Origin: Acidobacteriaceae bacterium
Lineage (GTDB): Bacteria > Acidobacteriota > Terriglobia > Terriglobales > Acidobacteriaceae
Direction of reading: 5' to 3'
Length of the DNA stretch: 5,605 nucleotides
NCBI GenBank assembly: GCA_003166055.1
Contig: PMWR01000224.1
Location: 1,673 to 7,277 of the forward strand
The notes under the pieces: model-generated
What the model was told of the DNA's origin: nothing
The model's database searches: none
Seen by the model: only the letters and a program-made list of their open reading frames with translations
Translations under genes and position numbers: made by a program
Part shown: positions 1-5,605 of the stretch, piece after piece
How the letters are laid out: every line of letters starts with the position of its first letter
Position numbering within the stretch: the first letter of the stretch is position 1

Positions 1-1659
1 CCCATTTACCGCCAAACCCTCGACCTCCGCGCCAAAGCGGCCGCCAGCACTCTTAGCCCCGCTGCCAAAGCGAACCTCCTCTTCGAACTCGACCTCAAAA
101 TCGACCAGTTCCAAACCGCTCTCAAAACCCTCCTCGGCCTCGACCTGGTGGCATTCACCACCCACACCACCAAGCTCGAGCCCGAAAGCTTCCGCGGCGG
201 TGGCCCCGACGAAACCCCGCGCTCAGTATCCCCCGGCGAAGAAATCAACGTCCGCGTCCACACCGCGCACGCCGCCCCCAAAGCCCATCTCGAAAAAACC
301 TGGCTTGCAAGCAGCACTGGCAGCCCCTGGCAGCAAGGCGAAGCCGTCAGCACCTTGCAGACCGACACCTCCGCCGACGCAGTCTACAAGCTCAAAGTCC
401 CCGCCGACGCCCAGCCGACCGAACCCTACTTCACCCGCCCCAACACCGAGCAGCCCTACTACGACCTGACCAATCCCGCCTACCGCGGCCGCTCCTTCGC
501 CCCCTGGCCCCTCGCCGCATGGGCCGAGTTCAGCTTTAACGGCCTCCCCCTCCGTGTCGGCAAGGTGGTTCAGACCATGCAGCGCGAGCTCGGCCCCGGC
601 GGCATCTACGAACCACTGGTCGTCACCCCCGCCATCGGCGTCAGCATCGACCCCGAAGCCCGCATCCTTCCCCTTGACGGCTCGGCCCTCCCCGTCCGCG
701 TCACCGTCCACGCGCAGGCCGCCGCCGAAGGCACAGTGTCCCTCACCCTCCCCGTCGGCTGGACGGTCCAACCCGCCTCCGCGCCCTTCCGCCTCTCCGC
801 CGCAGGCAACACCGAACCCATCCTCTTCTCCGTCACCCCCGCCGCGGCGTCCGCATCGCCCGCCCAGTCCACTCCCTACGCCATCAAGGCAGTCGCTAGC
901 ACCGGCGACTCGACTGCAATCTGCAATCTGGCCTCTGTCACCTGCTATTCCTCCGGCTGGCAATCCGTAGGCTATCCCGGCCTGCGCCCCTATAACCTCT
1001 ACAAGCCCGCGCAGCTCCTCACCCGCAAGGTGGACGTAAAGCTCGCTCCAGGTCTGCGTATCGGCTACATCATGGGCACCGGCGACCTGGTCCCAGACGC
1101 CATTGAAGCCCTCGGCGTAATGCCCCACTTACTCACCCCAGCCGAACTAACCTCTTCCGATCTCTCTGCCTGGAATTTGCTGGTGATCGGAATCCGCGCC
1201 TATTCTTCGCGTCCTGAACTCGCCACCGCCCAGCCCCGGCTCGATGCCTTTGTCCGCAACGGTGGCACGCTCATCGTCCAGTACCAGACCGGCAACTTCC
1301 CCGCCCCGCTGCCGCTCTCAATGGGCCGCGCGGAACGCGTCGTCGACGAAGCCGCCCCCGTCAAACTCCTCGAACCCGCCAACCCATTGCTCACCACGCC
1401 CAACGCCATCACCACAGCCGACTTCGACCGCTGGGTCGAGGAGCGCGGCCACTCATTCCTCGACTCGTGGGACAAGGGCTACACCGCTCTCACTGAAACC
1501 GCCGACCCCGGACAGGACCCGCAACGCGGCGGCCTCGTCGTCGCCCATCCCGGCAAGGGAACCTATATCTATGTCTCCTACGCCCTCTATCGCCAGCTCC
1601 CCGAACTGGTCCCCGGCGCCTACCGCATCCTCGCCAACCTCCTGAGCGCCGGCAAATAA
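1..1659 (+). CDS. PIG-L/LmbE-family deacetylase, C-terminal part (5' end off window)
   Basis: The reading frame is open from base 1 to the TAA at 1657-1659, so this is the last 552 residues of a larger protein. The GTG at 148 is an internal valine codon, not a start. The first ~60 residues (helical, charged) fit the linker that follows the PIG-L domain. Bases ~619-945 encode a beta-rich, Ala/Pro-rich segment like the NPCBM-associated NEW3 domain. Bases ~1051-1656 encode an alpha/beta domain resembling the ThuA/glutamine-amidotransferase fold, with LRIGYIMGTGDLVPDAIEAL, then NLLVIGIRAYSSRPEL, NGGTLIVQYQT, WVEERG and finally GKGTYIYVSYALYRQLPE and VPGAYRILANLL. That closing block is characteristic of long PIG-L deacetylases of Acidobacteriota and Bacteroidota. 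Known PIG-L enzymes are zinc-dependent N-acetylglucosaminyl deacetylases (MshB and BshB in thiol synthesis). The substrate of the long forms is unknown to me. The zinc-binding region cannot be checked because it is outside the window. The family call is good; the substrate is open. Confidence 0.85.
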   Translation, partial: PIYRQTLDLRAKAAASTLSPAAKANLLFELDLKIDQFQTALKTLLGLDLVAFTTHTTKLEPESFRGGGPDETPRSVSPGEEINVRVHTAHAAPKAHLEKTWLASSTGSPWQQGEAVSTLQTDTSADAVYKLKVPADAQPTEPYFTRPNTEQPYYDLTNPAYRGRSFAPWPLAAWAEFSFNGLPLRVGKVVQTMQRELGPGGIYEPLVVTPAIGVSIDPEARILPLDGSALPVRVTVHAQAAAEGTVSLTLPVGWTVQPASAPFRLSAAGNTEPILFSVTPAAASASPAQSTPYAIKAVASTGDSTAICNLASVTCYSSGWQSVGYPGLRPYNLYKPAQLLTRKVDVKLAPGLRIGYIMGTGDLVPDAIEALGVMPHLLTPAELTSSDLSAWNLLVIGIRAYSSRPELATAQPRLDAFVRNGGTLIVQYQTGNFPAPLPLSMGRAERVVDEAAPVKLLEPANPLLTTPNAITTADFDRWVEERGHSFLDSWDKGYTALTETADPGQDPQRGGLVVAHPGKGTYIYVSYALYRQLPELVPGAYRILANLLSAGK

Positions 1660-1660
1660 A

Positions 1661-1686
1661 AAGGCCCGGCATTGAAGCCGGGCCTT
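1661..1686. terminator. Hairpin terminator between convergent genes
   Basis: AAGGCCCGGC (1661-1670) and GCCGGGCCTT (1677-1686) form a perfect 10-bp stem around the 6-base loop ATTGAA. Read on the minus strand, the stem is followed at once by TTTTTATTT, which is a textbook U-tract for the gene at 1720-2580. Read on the plus strand, it is followed by CGGTCAATTCTTTT, whose T-run begins about 10 bases too late, so termination of the deacetylase gene is probably weaker. The minus-strand U-tract overlaps the TAA stop codon of the deacetylase gene, so the two convergent units are packed tightly. Confidence 0.85.
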
Positions 1687-1719
1687 CGGTCAATTCTTTT
1701 ACGTTCGCGCTGAACTTGA

Positions 1720-2580
1720 CTAAAACACTAGCCGCGCCGTCCCCACAAACTCGTGGTTATACGTGTGTAGCTTGCTCGTCGCAATCTGCATCCCCGCGCC
1801 AAATGCCAGCCCCGGCCGCGCCTTCGGATCCGAAGGGCGGAACGCGCACTTGCCGATAATCATCCCCGGCGTAATGAACTCCTGCGTCTTGCCGTCGTTC
1901 GGCCCGCCCTTGAAAAACGTGGCGTTGCTCTCAATCTCCGGCCAGAACAACTTCGCCACCCGGTATTGCGCCACCGTATTCCACAAAATCGGTCGCCCCG
2001 AAGTCGTGGTCGCCGGCGTGCCCGTCGGCAACGTTGCGCCCAGCGTCGTCTGCACGTCGAAGTTCCCAAACCCCTTGCCGCCGCCCACGTTTGGCTGCAC
2101 GCTGCCGTTCGTCGAGCCGTTCTTGAAGCTGCCGCTCGGCACCGTCGTCAACGCCCACGCGCTCAACGTATAGCTCCCATGCTGCTGATTCCCGCTCAGA
2201 AACCGGTACTTCACCAGAAACGAAAAGTCGCCCCAGCCATCCTTGGCCGTGGTGTTGTGTTCGATATACGGCGGCAAATTCACCACCAGTTCGGTGTTGG
2301 CCCACGGAACCAGGTTCACACCCTTGCTGTTGTCAAAGTTCCATGTATCCGTTCGCGCCGGCGCAATCTGACGCGTAAAGTCCGTGCGCGCCACCTGGAT
2401 CAGACCGGTATACGTCGTTACCAGCGGAACTGCCCACGGTGGTTGTTTCGACTGCGTCGCCGACGTCCGCGCCAGCCATTTGTTGAAGAAGCCGTTTGAA
2501 GATTCATTCGCCGATGCGCCTTGCGCGTACACACTGGCCACAGAAGACAGAACAAGCAGGGAAGCTGAAAGTCTTTTCAT
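1720..2580 (-). CDS. Secreted outer-membrane beta-barrel protein, transporter/MetA-like
   Basis: This is a protein of 286 residues. It opens with a signal peptide: MKR, a hydrophobic run at residues 4-18, and a likely signal peptidase I site after VYA (19/20) or ASA (24/25). The mature part has alternating polar and hydrophobic strands and ends in LVF, the terminal aromatic residue typical of barrels inserted by BamA. Residues 115-127 (GWGDFSFLVKYRF) and 171-187 (FGNFDVQTTLGATLPTG) resemble the paired GxGD...KYR and LPTG signatures of the 'transporter' proteins grouped with the MetA phenol-degradation family. That assignment is from memory of the motif pattern. No substrate can be read from the sequence. 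There is one cysteine, at 245. The start at 2580 is chosen because the signal peptide begins there. An in-frame GTG at 2625 would add 15 residues. Neither start has a convincing Shine-Dalgarno sequence. The gene converges on the deacetylase gene and diverges from the porin. Confidence 0.75.
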   Translation of the reverse strand: MKRLSASLLVLSSVASVYAQGASANESSNGFFNKWLARTSATQSKQPPWAVPLVTTYTGLIQVARTDFTRQIAPARTDTWNFDNSKGVNLVPWANTELVVNLPPYIEHNTTAKDGWGDFSFLVKYRFLSGNQQHGSYTLSAWALTTVPSGSFKNGSTNGSVQPNVGGGKGFGNFDVQTTLGATLPTGTPATTTSGRPILWNTVAQYRVAKLFWPEIESNATFFKGGPNDGKTQEFITPGMIIGKCAFRPSDPKARPGLAFGAGMQIATSKLHTYNHEFVGTARLVF

Positions 2581-2843
2581 GATTGCCAATGAGCATCGGG
2601 GCCCACACGCCACACCGGCAACCACCTAAAAGGCTACCTTTCTCTCCACCCATCGGACGATGCGGAATCGTGAATGCCGCGGTGATCCACGGCCTTGATC
2701 CCTGCAAACAGGCGGGAACCCCTGACTCGTCTGTGGGACGTCGATCGAGATCCTCAGCCTGGGGAAACTCTTCTATGGGACTTCGCGCAAACCACCCCAT
2801 TCAACGGCCCCAGCGGCCGGGATCGGAGCCGGAAACAACCGAG

Positions 2844-2871
2844 TTGATTTCGCCGAGTTCGATGGTAAAAT
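2844..2871 (+). promoter_or_regulatory. Candidate sigma70-type promoter for the porin gene
   Basis: TTGATT (2844-2849) and TAAAAT (2866-2871) are separated by 16 bases. The -10 box matches the consensus at 5 of 6 positions and the -35 box at 4 of 6. A transcript from here would start near 2878 and have a leader of about 275 bases that includes the stem-loop at 2970-3009. A second, weaker candidate lies closer to the gene: TTGTCA (3052-3057) with GATACA (3074-3079), also spaced by 16 bases. That one would exclude the stem-loop from the message. The sequence does not decide between them. Confidence 0.35.
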
Positions 2872-2969
2872 CACCAGAAGCGGATTGAGCTTTATGGCGG
2901 GCGGCTCCATTAAAAATGTGTGAATTCGTCAAATATTCATCGAACTCTGCGAGGCTGGTTAACGGAACT

Positions 2970-3009
2970 GGCCCGGGAGTGCTTTGCCTGTCCAAAGAAT
3001 CTCCGGGCC
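2970..3009 (+). promoter_or_regulatory. Strong stem-loop upstream of the porin gene
   Basis: GGCCCGGGAG (2970-2979) pairs with CTCCGGGCC (3001-3009) through nine base pairs with one bulged G. Inside it, CTTTG (2982-2986) pairs with CAAAG (2993-2997) around the loop CCTGTC. No T-tract follows, so it is not a standard terminator. It lies ~140 bases before the porin start. The left arm's CGGGAG (2974-2979) can also pair with CTCCCG at 3020-3025, so two exclusive folds are possible. A role in leader-RNA control or mRNA stability is inference. Confidence 0.4.
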
Positions 3010-3141
3010 ACCGATGTTGCTCCCGAGTCTCGAACTGAAAGCTGACGGTCTTTGTCATCTGCAAGGTTTTGTGGATACAGGACTACTGAGCGTTCGCGAT
3101 GAAGGTGTGCGCACTCACGATCGAAACTGATCCAAAAAAAA

Positions 3142-3147
3142 GAGAGG
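3142..3147 (+). promoter_or_regulatory. Ribosome binding site of the porin gene
   Basis: GAGAGG, preceded by a run of eight A (3134-3141), lies four bases upstream of the ATG at 3152. It is a purine-rich but imperfect Shine-Dalgarno sequence. Together with the signal peptide that starts at this ATG, it fixes the start codon. Confidence 0.6.
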
Positions 3148-3151
3148 CCCA

Positions 3152-5287
3152 ATGATTCTCAAGCTCAAAACTGTTGCCGCTGCAATTCTGGTAGCAGGTC
3201 TCGTTGTCTCAGCCGCGTACGCCAGCGACGATGCACCGCCGCCGGCTAAGAAACACGCAACAACCAGGAAGGCCGCCAGGCCCAAAACGCCACCGCCGCC
3301 CACGGTCGAAGAACAGATTCAGGCCCTGCGCCAGGAATTGCAAGGCCAGATTGACTCGCTCAAGACCAACCTCGCCGACAAGGATGCACAGCTGAAGCAG
3401 GCCCAGCAAGCCGCCGCCGATGCGCAGGCTGCCGCGGACAAGGCTCAAGCCGCCGCTTCCTCTCAGCAGCAGGCCGTCAGCGACAACGCAGCCGCCGTCA
3501 CCACGCTGCAATCCACCGTCACCGACCTCAAGGGCAATCAGGTTTCGCTGGCCACCACCGTCTCCGACGAGACCGCCAAAATCAAGAAGGAAATCGCAAG
3601 TCCCGCTACCCTCCACTACAAGGGCATCACCATCACACCCGGCGGCTTCACCGCGGGTGAAACAATTTACCGCACCAAGGCCACCGGCGGCGACATTCCC
3701 ACCGCCTTCAACGCGCTTCCCTACGAGAGCGCCGACGCCTACCGGCTCAGCGAGTTCTACGGCAGCGCCCGCCAGTCCCGCGTCTCCCTCATGGCCGAAG
3801 GCAAAACCAGTTGGGGCACCCTGCGCGGCTACTATGAGGCTGACTGGTTGGGCACCGGCATCACCTCCAACAACAACCAGTCCAACAGCTACGTTCTCCG
3901 CCAGCGCGTCGTATGGGGACAGGCTGAAACCAACAGCCACTGGGCCTTCACCGGAGGCCAGCTCTGGTCGTTGGCTACTGAAGACAAGAAGGGCATCTCC
4001 AACTTCTCCGGCGACATCCTGACGCCGCAGACCATAGACCCGAACTACGTTACGGGCTTCGTCTGGACCCGCCAGTATGGCTTCCGCATCACCAAGACCT
4101 TCGAGCACGCTGCCTTTGGCATCGCCGCTGAGAATCCGCAGCTCCTCTACACCGCCTCGCTGGCCGGCAACGAGCCCTACGCCGTCCTCGGCAGCGCCGG
4201 AACCAACGGCGGCAACTACAACGCCGCCGTCAGCACCTGCTCGCCTTCAACCACCATCGTCAACTACACCAACCAGAAGGAAACCGATTCGGCCGGCAAC
4301 ACCATCGACGTTGCGGTTCCGGTATACAAGACCGTGAACGGATGCTCCGACATTGCCACGATCTCCTTCAACCAGGCCCCCGACATCATCGCCAAAGCCG
4401 CCTTTGATCCCGGATGGGGCCACTACGAAATCTTCGGCATCGGCGGCTTCGCTCACGAAACCGTCTACCCCGGCGAGACCACCAACAGCAACCTCTACGG
4501 CGGCCTCAAAGACATCGCCACCGGCGCCGCGGTTGCGCCTGCGCTCACCACAGCCGGTTACCTCAACAACAGCATCAAGGTTGGCGGACTCGGCGGCAGC
4601 TTGCGCGTTCCTGTCATTCCCAACATCCTCACCTTCGGCGCCAAGGGCCTCTTCGGACCCGGCGTAGGACGCTACGGCGACTCCACCCTGGCCGACGTTA
4701 CAGCTGACTCCTCAGGATACCTCCGCGGCATCCACAACGTTTCCGGCCTCTTCACAGTTGAAGCCACTCCCACTCCACGCCTCAGCCTCTACCTCAACTA
4801 TGGCGGCGACTACGCCGGACGCGCCGACTACGGCGTTGCTGGCGCCACCACCTCGCTCGGCGCGCCCAGCGCGGACTTCTGCCCCACCACTGCCGGCGCC
4901 TTCCCCTGCACCACCACCCCAACCGCTGCGCAAGTCCTCGCCGGCGGCTCCTGGGGCGGACACTGGGGCGCACCCGGCAACTCCGCTGTCGGTTACGGCT
5001 CCAGGCTCCTCTCCAACTCCGCCTGCCTTACCACCGCAGCCCCCGGCTATAACGGCGGCGGTTCTACCGGCTACATCCCCGGCGGCTCCTGCGGCGCACA
5101 GTCCCGCGACGTGCAGGAAGTCACCGGTGGCTGGTGGTATGACATTTACAAGGGTGAGCACGGCCGCTTCCGCCAGGGCTTCCAGTATGGCTACGCGGTT
5201 CGTGAAGGTTGGTCAGGCGCTTCCGGCATCGGCGCCAAGGGCATCGACAACATGTTCTGGACCTCCCTCCGTTACTACCTCCCCTAA
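3152..5287 (+). CDS. Porin-like outer-membrane protein with N-terminal coiled coil
   Basis: This protein has 711 residues. Residues 1-24 are a signal peptide (Lys at 4 and 6, hydrophobic core 8-22, cleavage after AYA). Residues 25-51 form a Pro/Lys/Arg/His-rich linker (PPPAKKH, RPKTPPPPT). Residues 52-149 are Gln/Ala-rich with heptad-spaced Ile/Leu/Val (I56, L59, L63, I67, L70, L74, L81), a probable coiled coil in the periplasm. From residue ~154 the chain looks like a beta-barrel, with short amphipathic strands and Gly/Asn/Thr-rich loops. The stretch SRVSLMAEGKTSWGTLRGYY plus EADWLG resembles the DcaP-type trimeric porins, which have a similar coiled-coil head; that link is from memory. Six cysteines at 363, 398, 577, 586, 625 and 647 fall in loop-like segments and may form disulphides. 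The C-terminus is RYYLP, so the usual final aromatic residue is followed by Leu-Pro. The likely role is diffusion of small solutes; the substrate is unknown. The gene is monocistronic, with its own terminator. Confidence 0.8.
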   Translation: MILKLKTVAAAILVAGLVVSAAYASDDAPPPAKKHATTRKAARPKTPPPPTVEEQIQALRQELQGQIDSLKTNLADKDAQLKQAQQAAADAQAAADKAQAAASSQQQAVSDNAAAVTTLQSTVTDLKGNQVSLATTVSDETAKIKKEIASPATLHYKGITITPGGFTAGETIYRTKATGGDIPTAFNALPYESADAYRLSEFYGSARQSRVSLMAEGKTSWGTLRGYYEADWLGTGITSNNNQSNSYVLRQRVVWGQAETNSHWAFTGGQLWSLATEDKKGISNFSGDILTPQTIDPNYVTGFVWTRQYGFRITKTFEHAAFGIAAENPQLLYTASLAGNEPYAVLGSAGTNGGNYNAAVSTCSPSTTIVNYTNQKETDSAGNTIDVAVPVYKTVNGCSDIATISFNQAPDIIAKAAFDPGWGHYEIFGIGGFAHETVYPGETTNSNLYGGLKDIATGAAVAPALTTAGYLNNSIKVGGLGGSLRVPVIPNILTFGAKGLFGPGVGRYGDSTLADVTADSSGYLRGIHNVSGLFTVEATPTPRLSLYLNYGGDYAGRADYGVAGATTSLGAPSADFCPTTAGAFPCTTTPTAAQVLAGGSWGGHWGAPGNSAVGYGSRLLSNSACLTTAAPGYNGGGSTGYIPGGSCGAQSRDVQEVTGGWWYDIYKGEHGRFRQGFQYGYAVREGWSGASGIGAKGIDNMFWTSLRYYLP

Positions 5288-5292
5288 GCCGC

Positions 5293-5306
5293 GAAGCAAT
5301 TGCTTC
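5293..5306. repeat. 14-bp perfect palindrome after the porin stop codon
   Basis: GAAGCAATTGCTTC is a perfect 14-bp palindrome that begins five bases after the porin TAA and ends 11 bases before the terminator stem. With no spacer it would fold poorly as RNA, but as DNA it is a symmetric site. It could be a protein-binding site or chance; one copy does not tell. Confidence 0.4.
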
Positions 5307-5316
5307 CAACAACAAG

Positions 5317-5353
5317 AGGGCAGCCCCCAACCAGGGCTGCCCTTTTCATTTCT
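5317..5353 (+). terminator. Intrinsic terminator of the porin gene
   Basis: GGGCAGCCC (5318-5326) pairs perfectly with GGGCTGCCC (5334-5342) around a 7-base loop. The stem is extended by A5317-T5343 and followed by TTTTCATTTCT. It begins 30 bases after the stop codon. This is a canonical Rho-independent terminator and closes the porin transcription unit. Confidence 0.9.
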
Positions 5354-5436
5354 CCCCGCGTGATCCCCATCCCGGAATGCTGGAGCGAAAATAGTCGTTC
5401 ATGATCCTTCGGCTCACAAACACGCATGACAGGAGC

Positions 5437-5508
5437 GCGGGTCTCCAGACCGGGGTCCCCGCGGAAAGGCGGGTACCCTCTGGGTGGTCCGTGGGGTGGG
5501 AGACCCGC
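5437..5508. repeat. Nested inverted repeat, probable extragenic palindromic element
   Basis: GCGGGTCTCC (5437-5446) pairs perfectly with GGAGACCCGC (5499-5508). Inside, GACC (5448-5451) can pair with GGTC (5486-5489). A second hairpin joins GGGT+CCCGC (5453-5456, 5458-5462) to GCGGG+ACCC (5469-5473, 5475-5478), with one C/T mismatch and the loop GGAAAG. The result is a compact stacked structure 72 bases long with no T-tract. Alternatively, GTCCGTGG (5487-5494) can pair with CCGCGGAC (5513-5520) with one G-U pair. The shape fits a REP/BIME-like dispersed element, but only one copy is in view, so repetition is inference. Confidence 0.5.
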
Positions 5509-5570
5509 TGTACCGCGGACGTCCACGTCAGCCCCCGGATCCACCGTCCTCACCCGCATTTTCGAAGGAG

Positions 5571-5589
5571 CCACGGGTGCAACCCGTGG
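5571..5589. repeat. Perfect 8-bp hairpin near the right edge
   Basis: CCACGGGT (5571-5578) and ACCCGTGG (5582-5589) flank the 3-base loop GCA. No T-run follows on either strand, so it is unlikely to be a terminator. It lies 62 bases beyond the larger structure at 5437-5508 and may belong to the same extragenic element. Confidence 0.5.
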
Positions 5590-5605
5590 AACGCCCCCAA
5601 ACACC

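Larger units (their letters stand above)
2581..3151. other. Long divergent intergenic region
   Basis: About 570 bases separate the starts of two divergent envelope-protein genes. I find no convincing gene here; the short open frames lack family features and good ribosome sites. The right half (2840-3150) is less GC-rich than the coding sequence and holds a candidate promoter at 2844-2871, the spaced inverted repeat TGAAT/ATTCA (2921-2925 and 2935-2939), a strong stem-loop at 2970-3009, and the 8-bp palindrome GTGCGCAC at 3107-3114. The left half (2581-2830) should carry the promoter of the minus-strand gene, but I see no convincing -35/-10 pair there. No riboswitch class I know is recognisable. 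Confidence 0.6.
5354..5605. other. Non-coding, palindrome-rich region to window end
   Basis: This stretch of about 250 bases runs to the right edge and contains no gene I can support. A minus-strand open frame crosses it but also runs through the terminator and into the end of the porin gene, and it has no family features. Two inverted-repeat structures (5437-5508 and 5571-5589) dominate. The neighbouring gene on the right is outside the window. Confidence 0.55.

Noticed and set aside
148..150. GTG at 148 as the start of the first gene
   Set aside because: The frame stays open to base 1 with protein-like sequence that matches the linker of long PIG-L proteins, and there is no ribosome site before 148.
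223..1128. Minus-strand open frame of 301 codons opposite the deacetylase gene
   Set aside because: It is Gly/Ala/Asp-rich and low in complexity, has no recognisable domain, and is explained by GC-rich third positions of the real gene on the other strand.
2690..2830. Possible structured RNA (riboswitch, 6S-like) in the left half of the intergenic region
   Set aside because: Only short complementary runs such as CCTG/CAGG and a bulged CCCCTGA pairing are visible. No conserved core of a class I know could be matched on either strand.
2583..2888. Short plus-strand frame of 101 codons in the intergenic region
   Set aside because: Its composition is rich in Pro, Ser and Arg with no recognisable motif, there is no Shine-Dalgarno sequence, and it ends inside the porin promoter region.
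2801..3064. Short minus-strand frame of 87 codons in the intergenic region
   Set aside because: It has no ribosome site or domain, and it covers the candidate promoter and stem-loop of the porin leader.
3107..3114. Palindrome GTGCGCAC upstream of the porin gene as an operator
   Set aside because: Eight bases is too short to separate from chance in GC-rich DNA; it is mentioned only in the description of the intergenic region.
3209..4108. Minus-strand open frame of 299 codons opposite the porin gene
   Set aside because: It has the same antisense signature: repetitive Gly/Val/Leu composition and no family features. The plus-strand gene has a signal peptide, ribosome site and terminator.
5284..5604. 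Minus-strand frame of 106 codons at the right edge
   Set aside because: It runs through the palindromes, the porin terminator and the porin stop codon. It is best explained as chance coding through a repeat element, although such frames are sometimes annotated as hypothetical proteins.

Overview
The window looks like a piece of a chromosome from a high-GC soil bacterium, most likely an acidobacterium of the Terriglobia (Acidobacterium/Granulicella/Terriglobus type). The basis is indirect. Third codon positions are rich in C and G. The left gene has the layout of the long multidomain PIG-L deacetylases common in that group. The right gene is a porin with a coiled-coil head of a kind often seen there. 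No rRNA or other marker gene is present, so the taxonomy is inference.

Layout from left to right. (1) Bases 1-1659, plus strand: the C-terminal 552 residues of a PIG-L/LmbE-type deacetylase. Its catalytic N-terminal domain lies off the left edge. (2) Bases 1661-1686: a perfect 10-bp hairpin between two convergent genes. It is a good terminator for the minus-strand gene and a weaker one for the plus-strand gene. (3) Bases 1720-2580, minus strand: a secreted protein of 286 residues, probably an outer-membrane beta-barrel of the 'transporter / phenol-degradation MetA' type. (4) Bases 2581-3151: a long divergent intergenic region of about 570 bases. It holds a candidate promoter and a strong imperfect stem-loop upstream of the next gene. 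(5) Bases 3152-5287, plus strand: a 711-residue porin-like protein with a signal peptide, a Pro/Lys-rich linker, a coiled coil of about 100 residues and a large beta-barrel. (6) Bases 5293-5353: a 14-bp palindrome, then a classic intrinsic terminator. (7) Bases 5354-5605: non-coding, GC-rich and full of inverted repeats. It looks like an extragenic palindromic element.

Two of the three genes code for cell-envelope proteins. Each gene appears to be its own transcription unit: genes 1 and 2 converge, and genes 2 and 3 diverge. Nothing in the sequence ties them to a common pathway. I see no mobile-element gene, CRISPR array, tRNA, rRNA, toxin-antitoxin pair or defence system, and no clear evidence of a new multi-gene system. 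The least explained parts are the folded DNA at the right end, the structured leader of the porin, and the porin's coiled-coil and cysteine-paired architecture.
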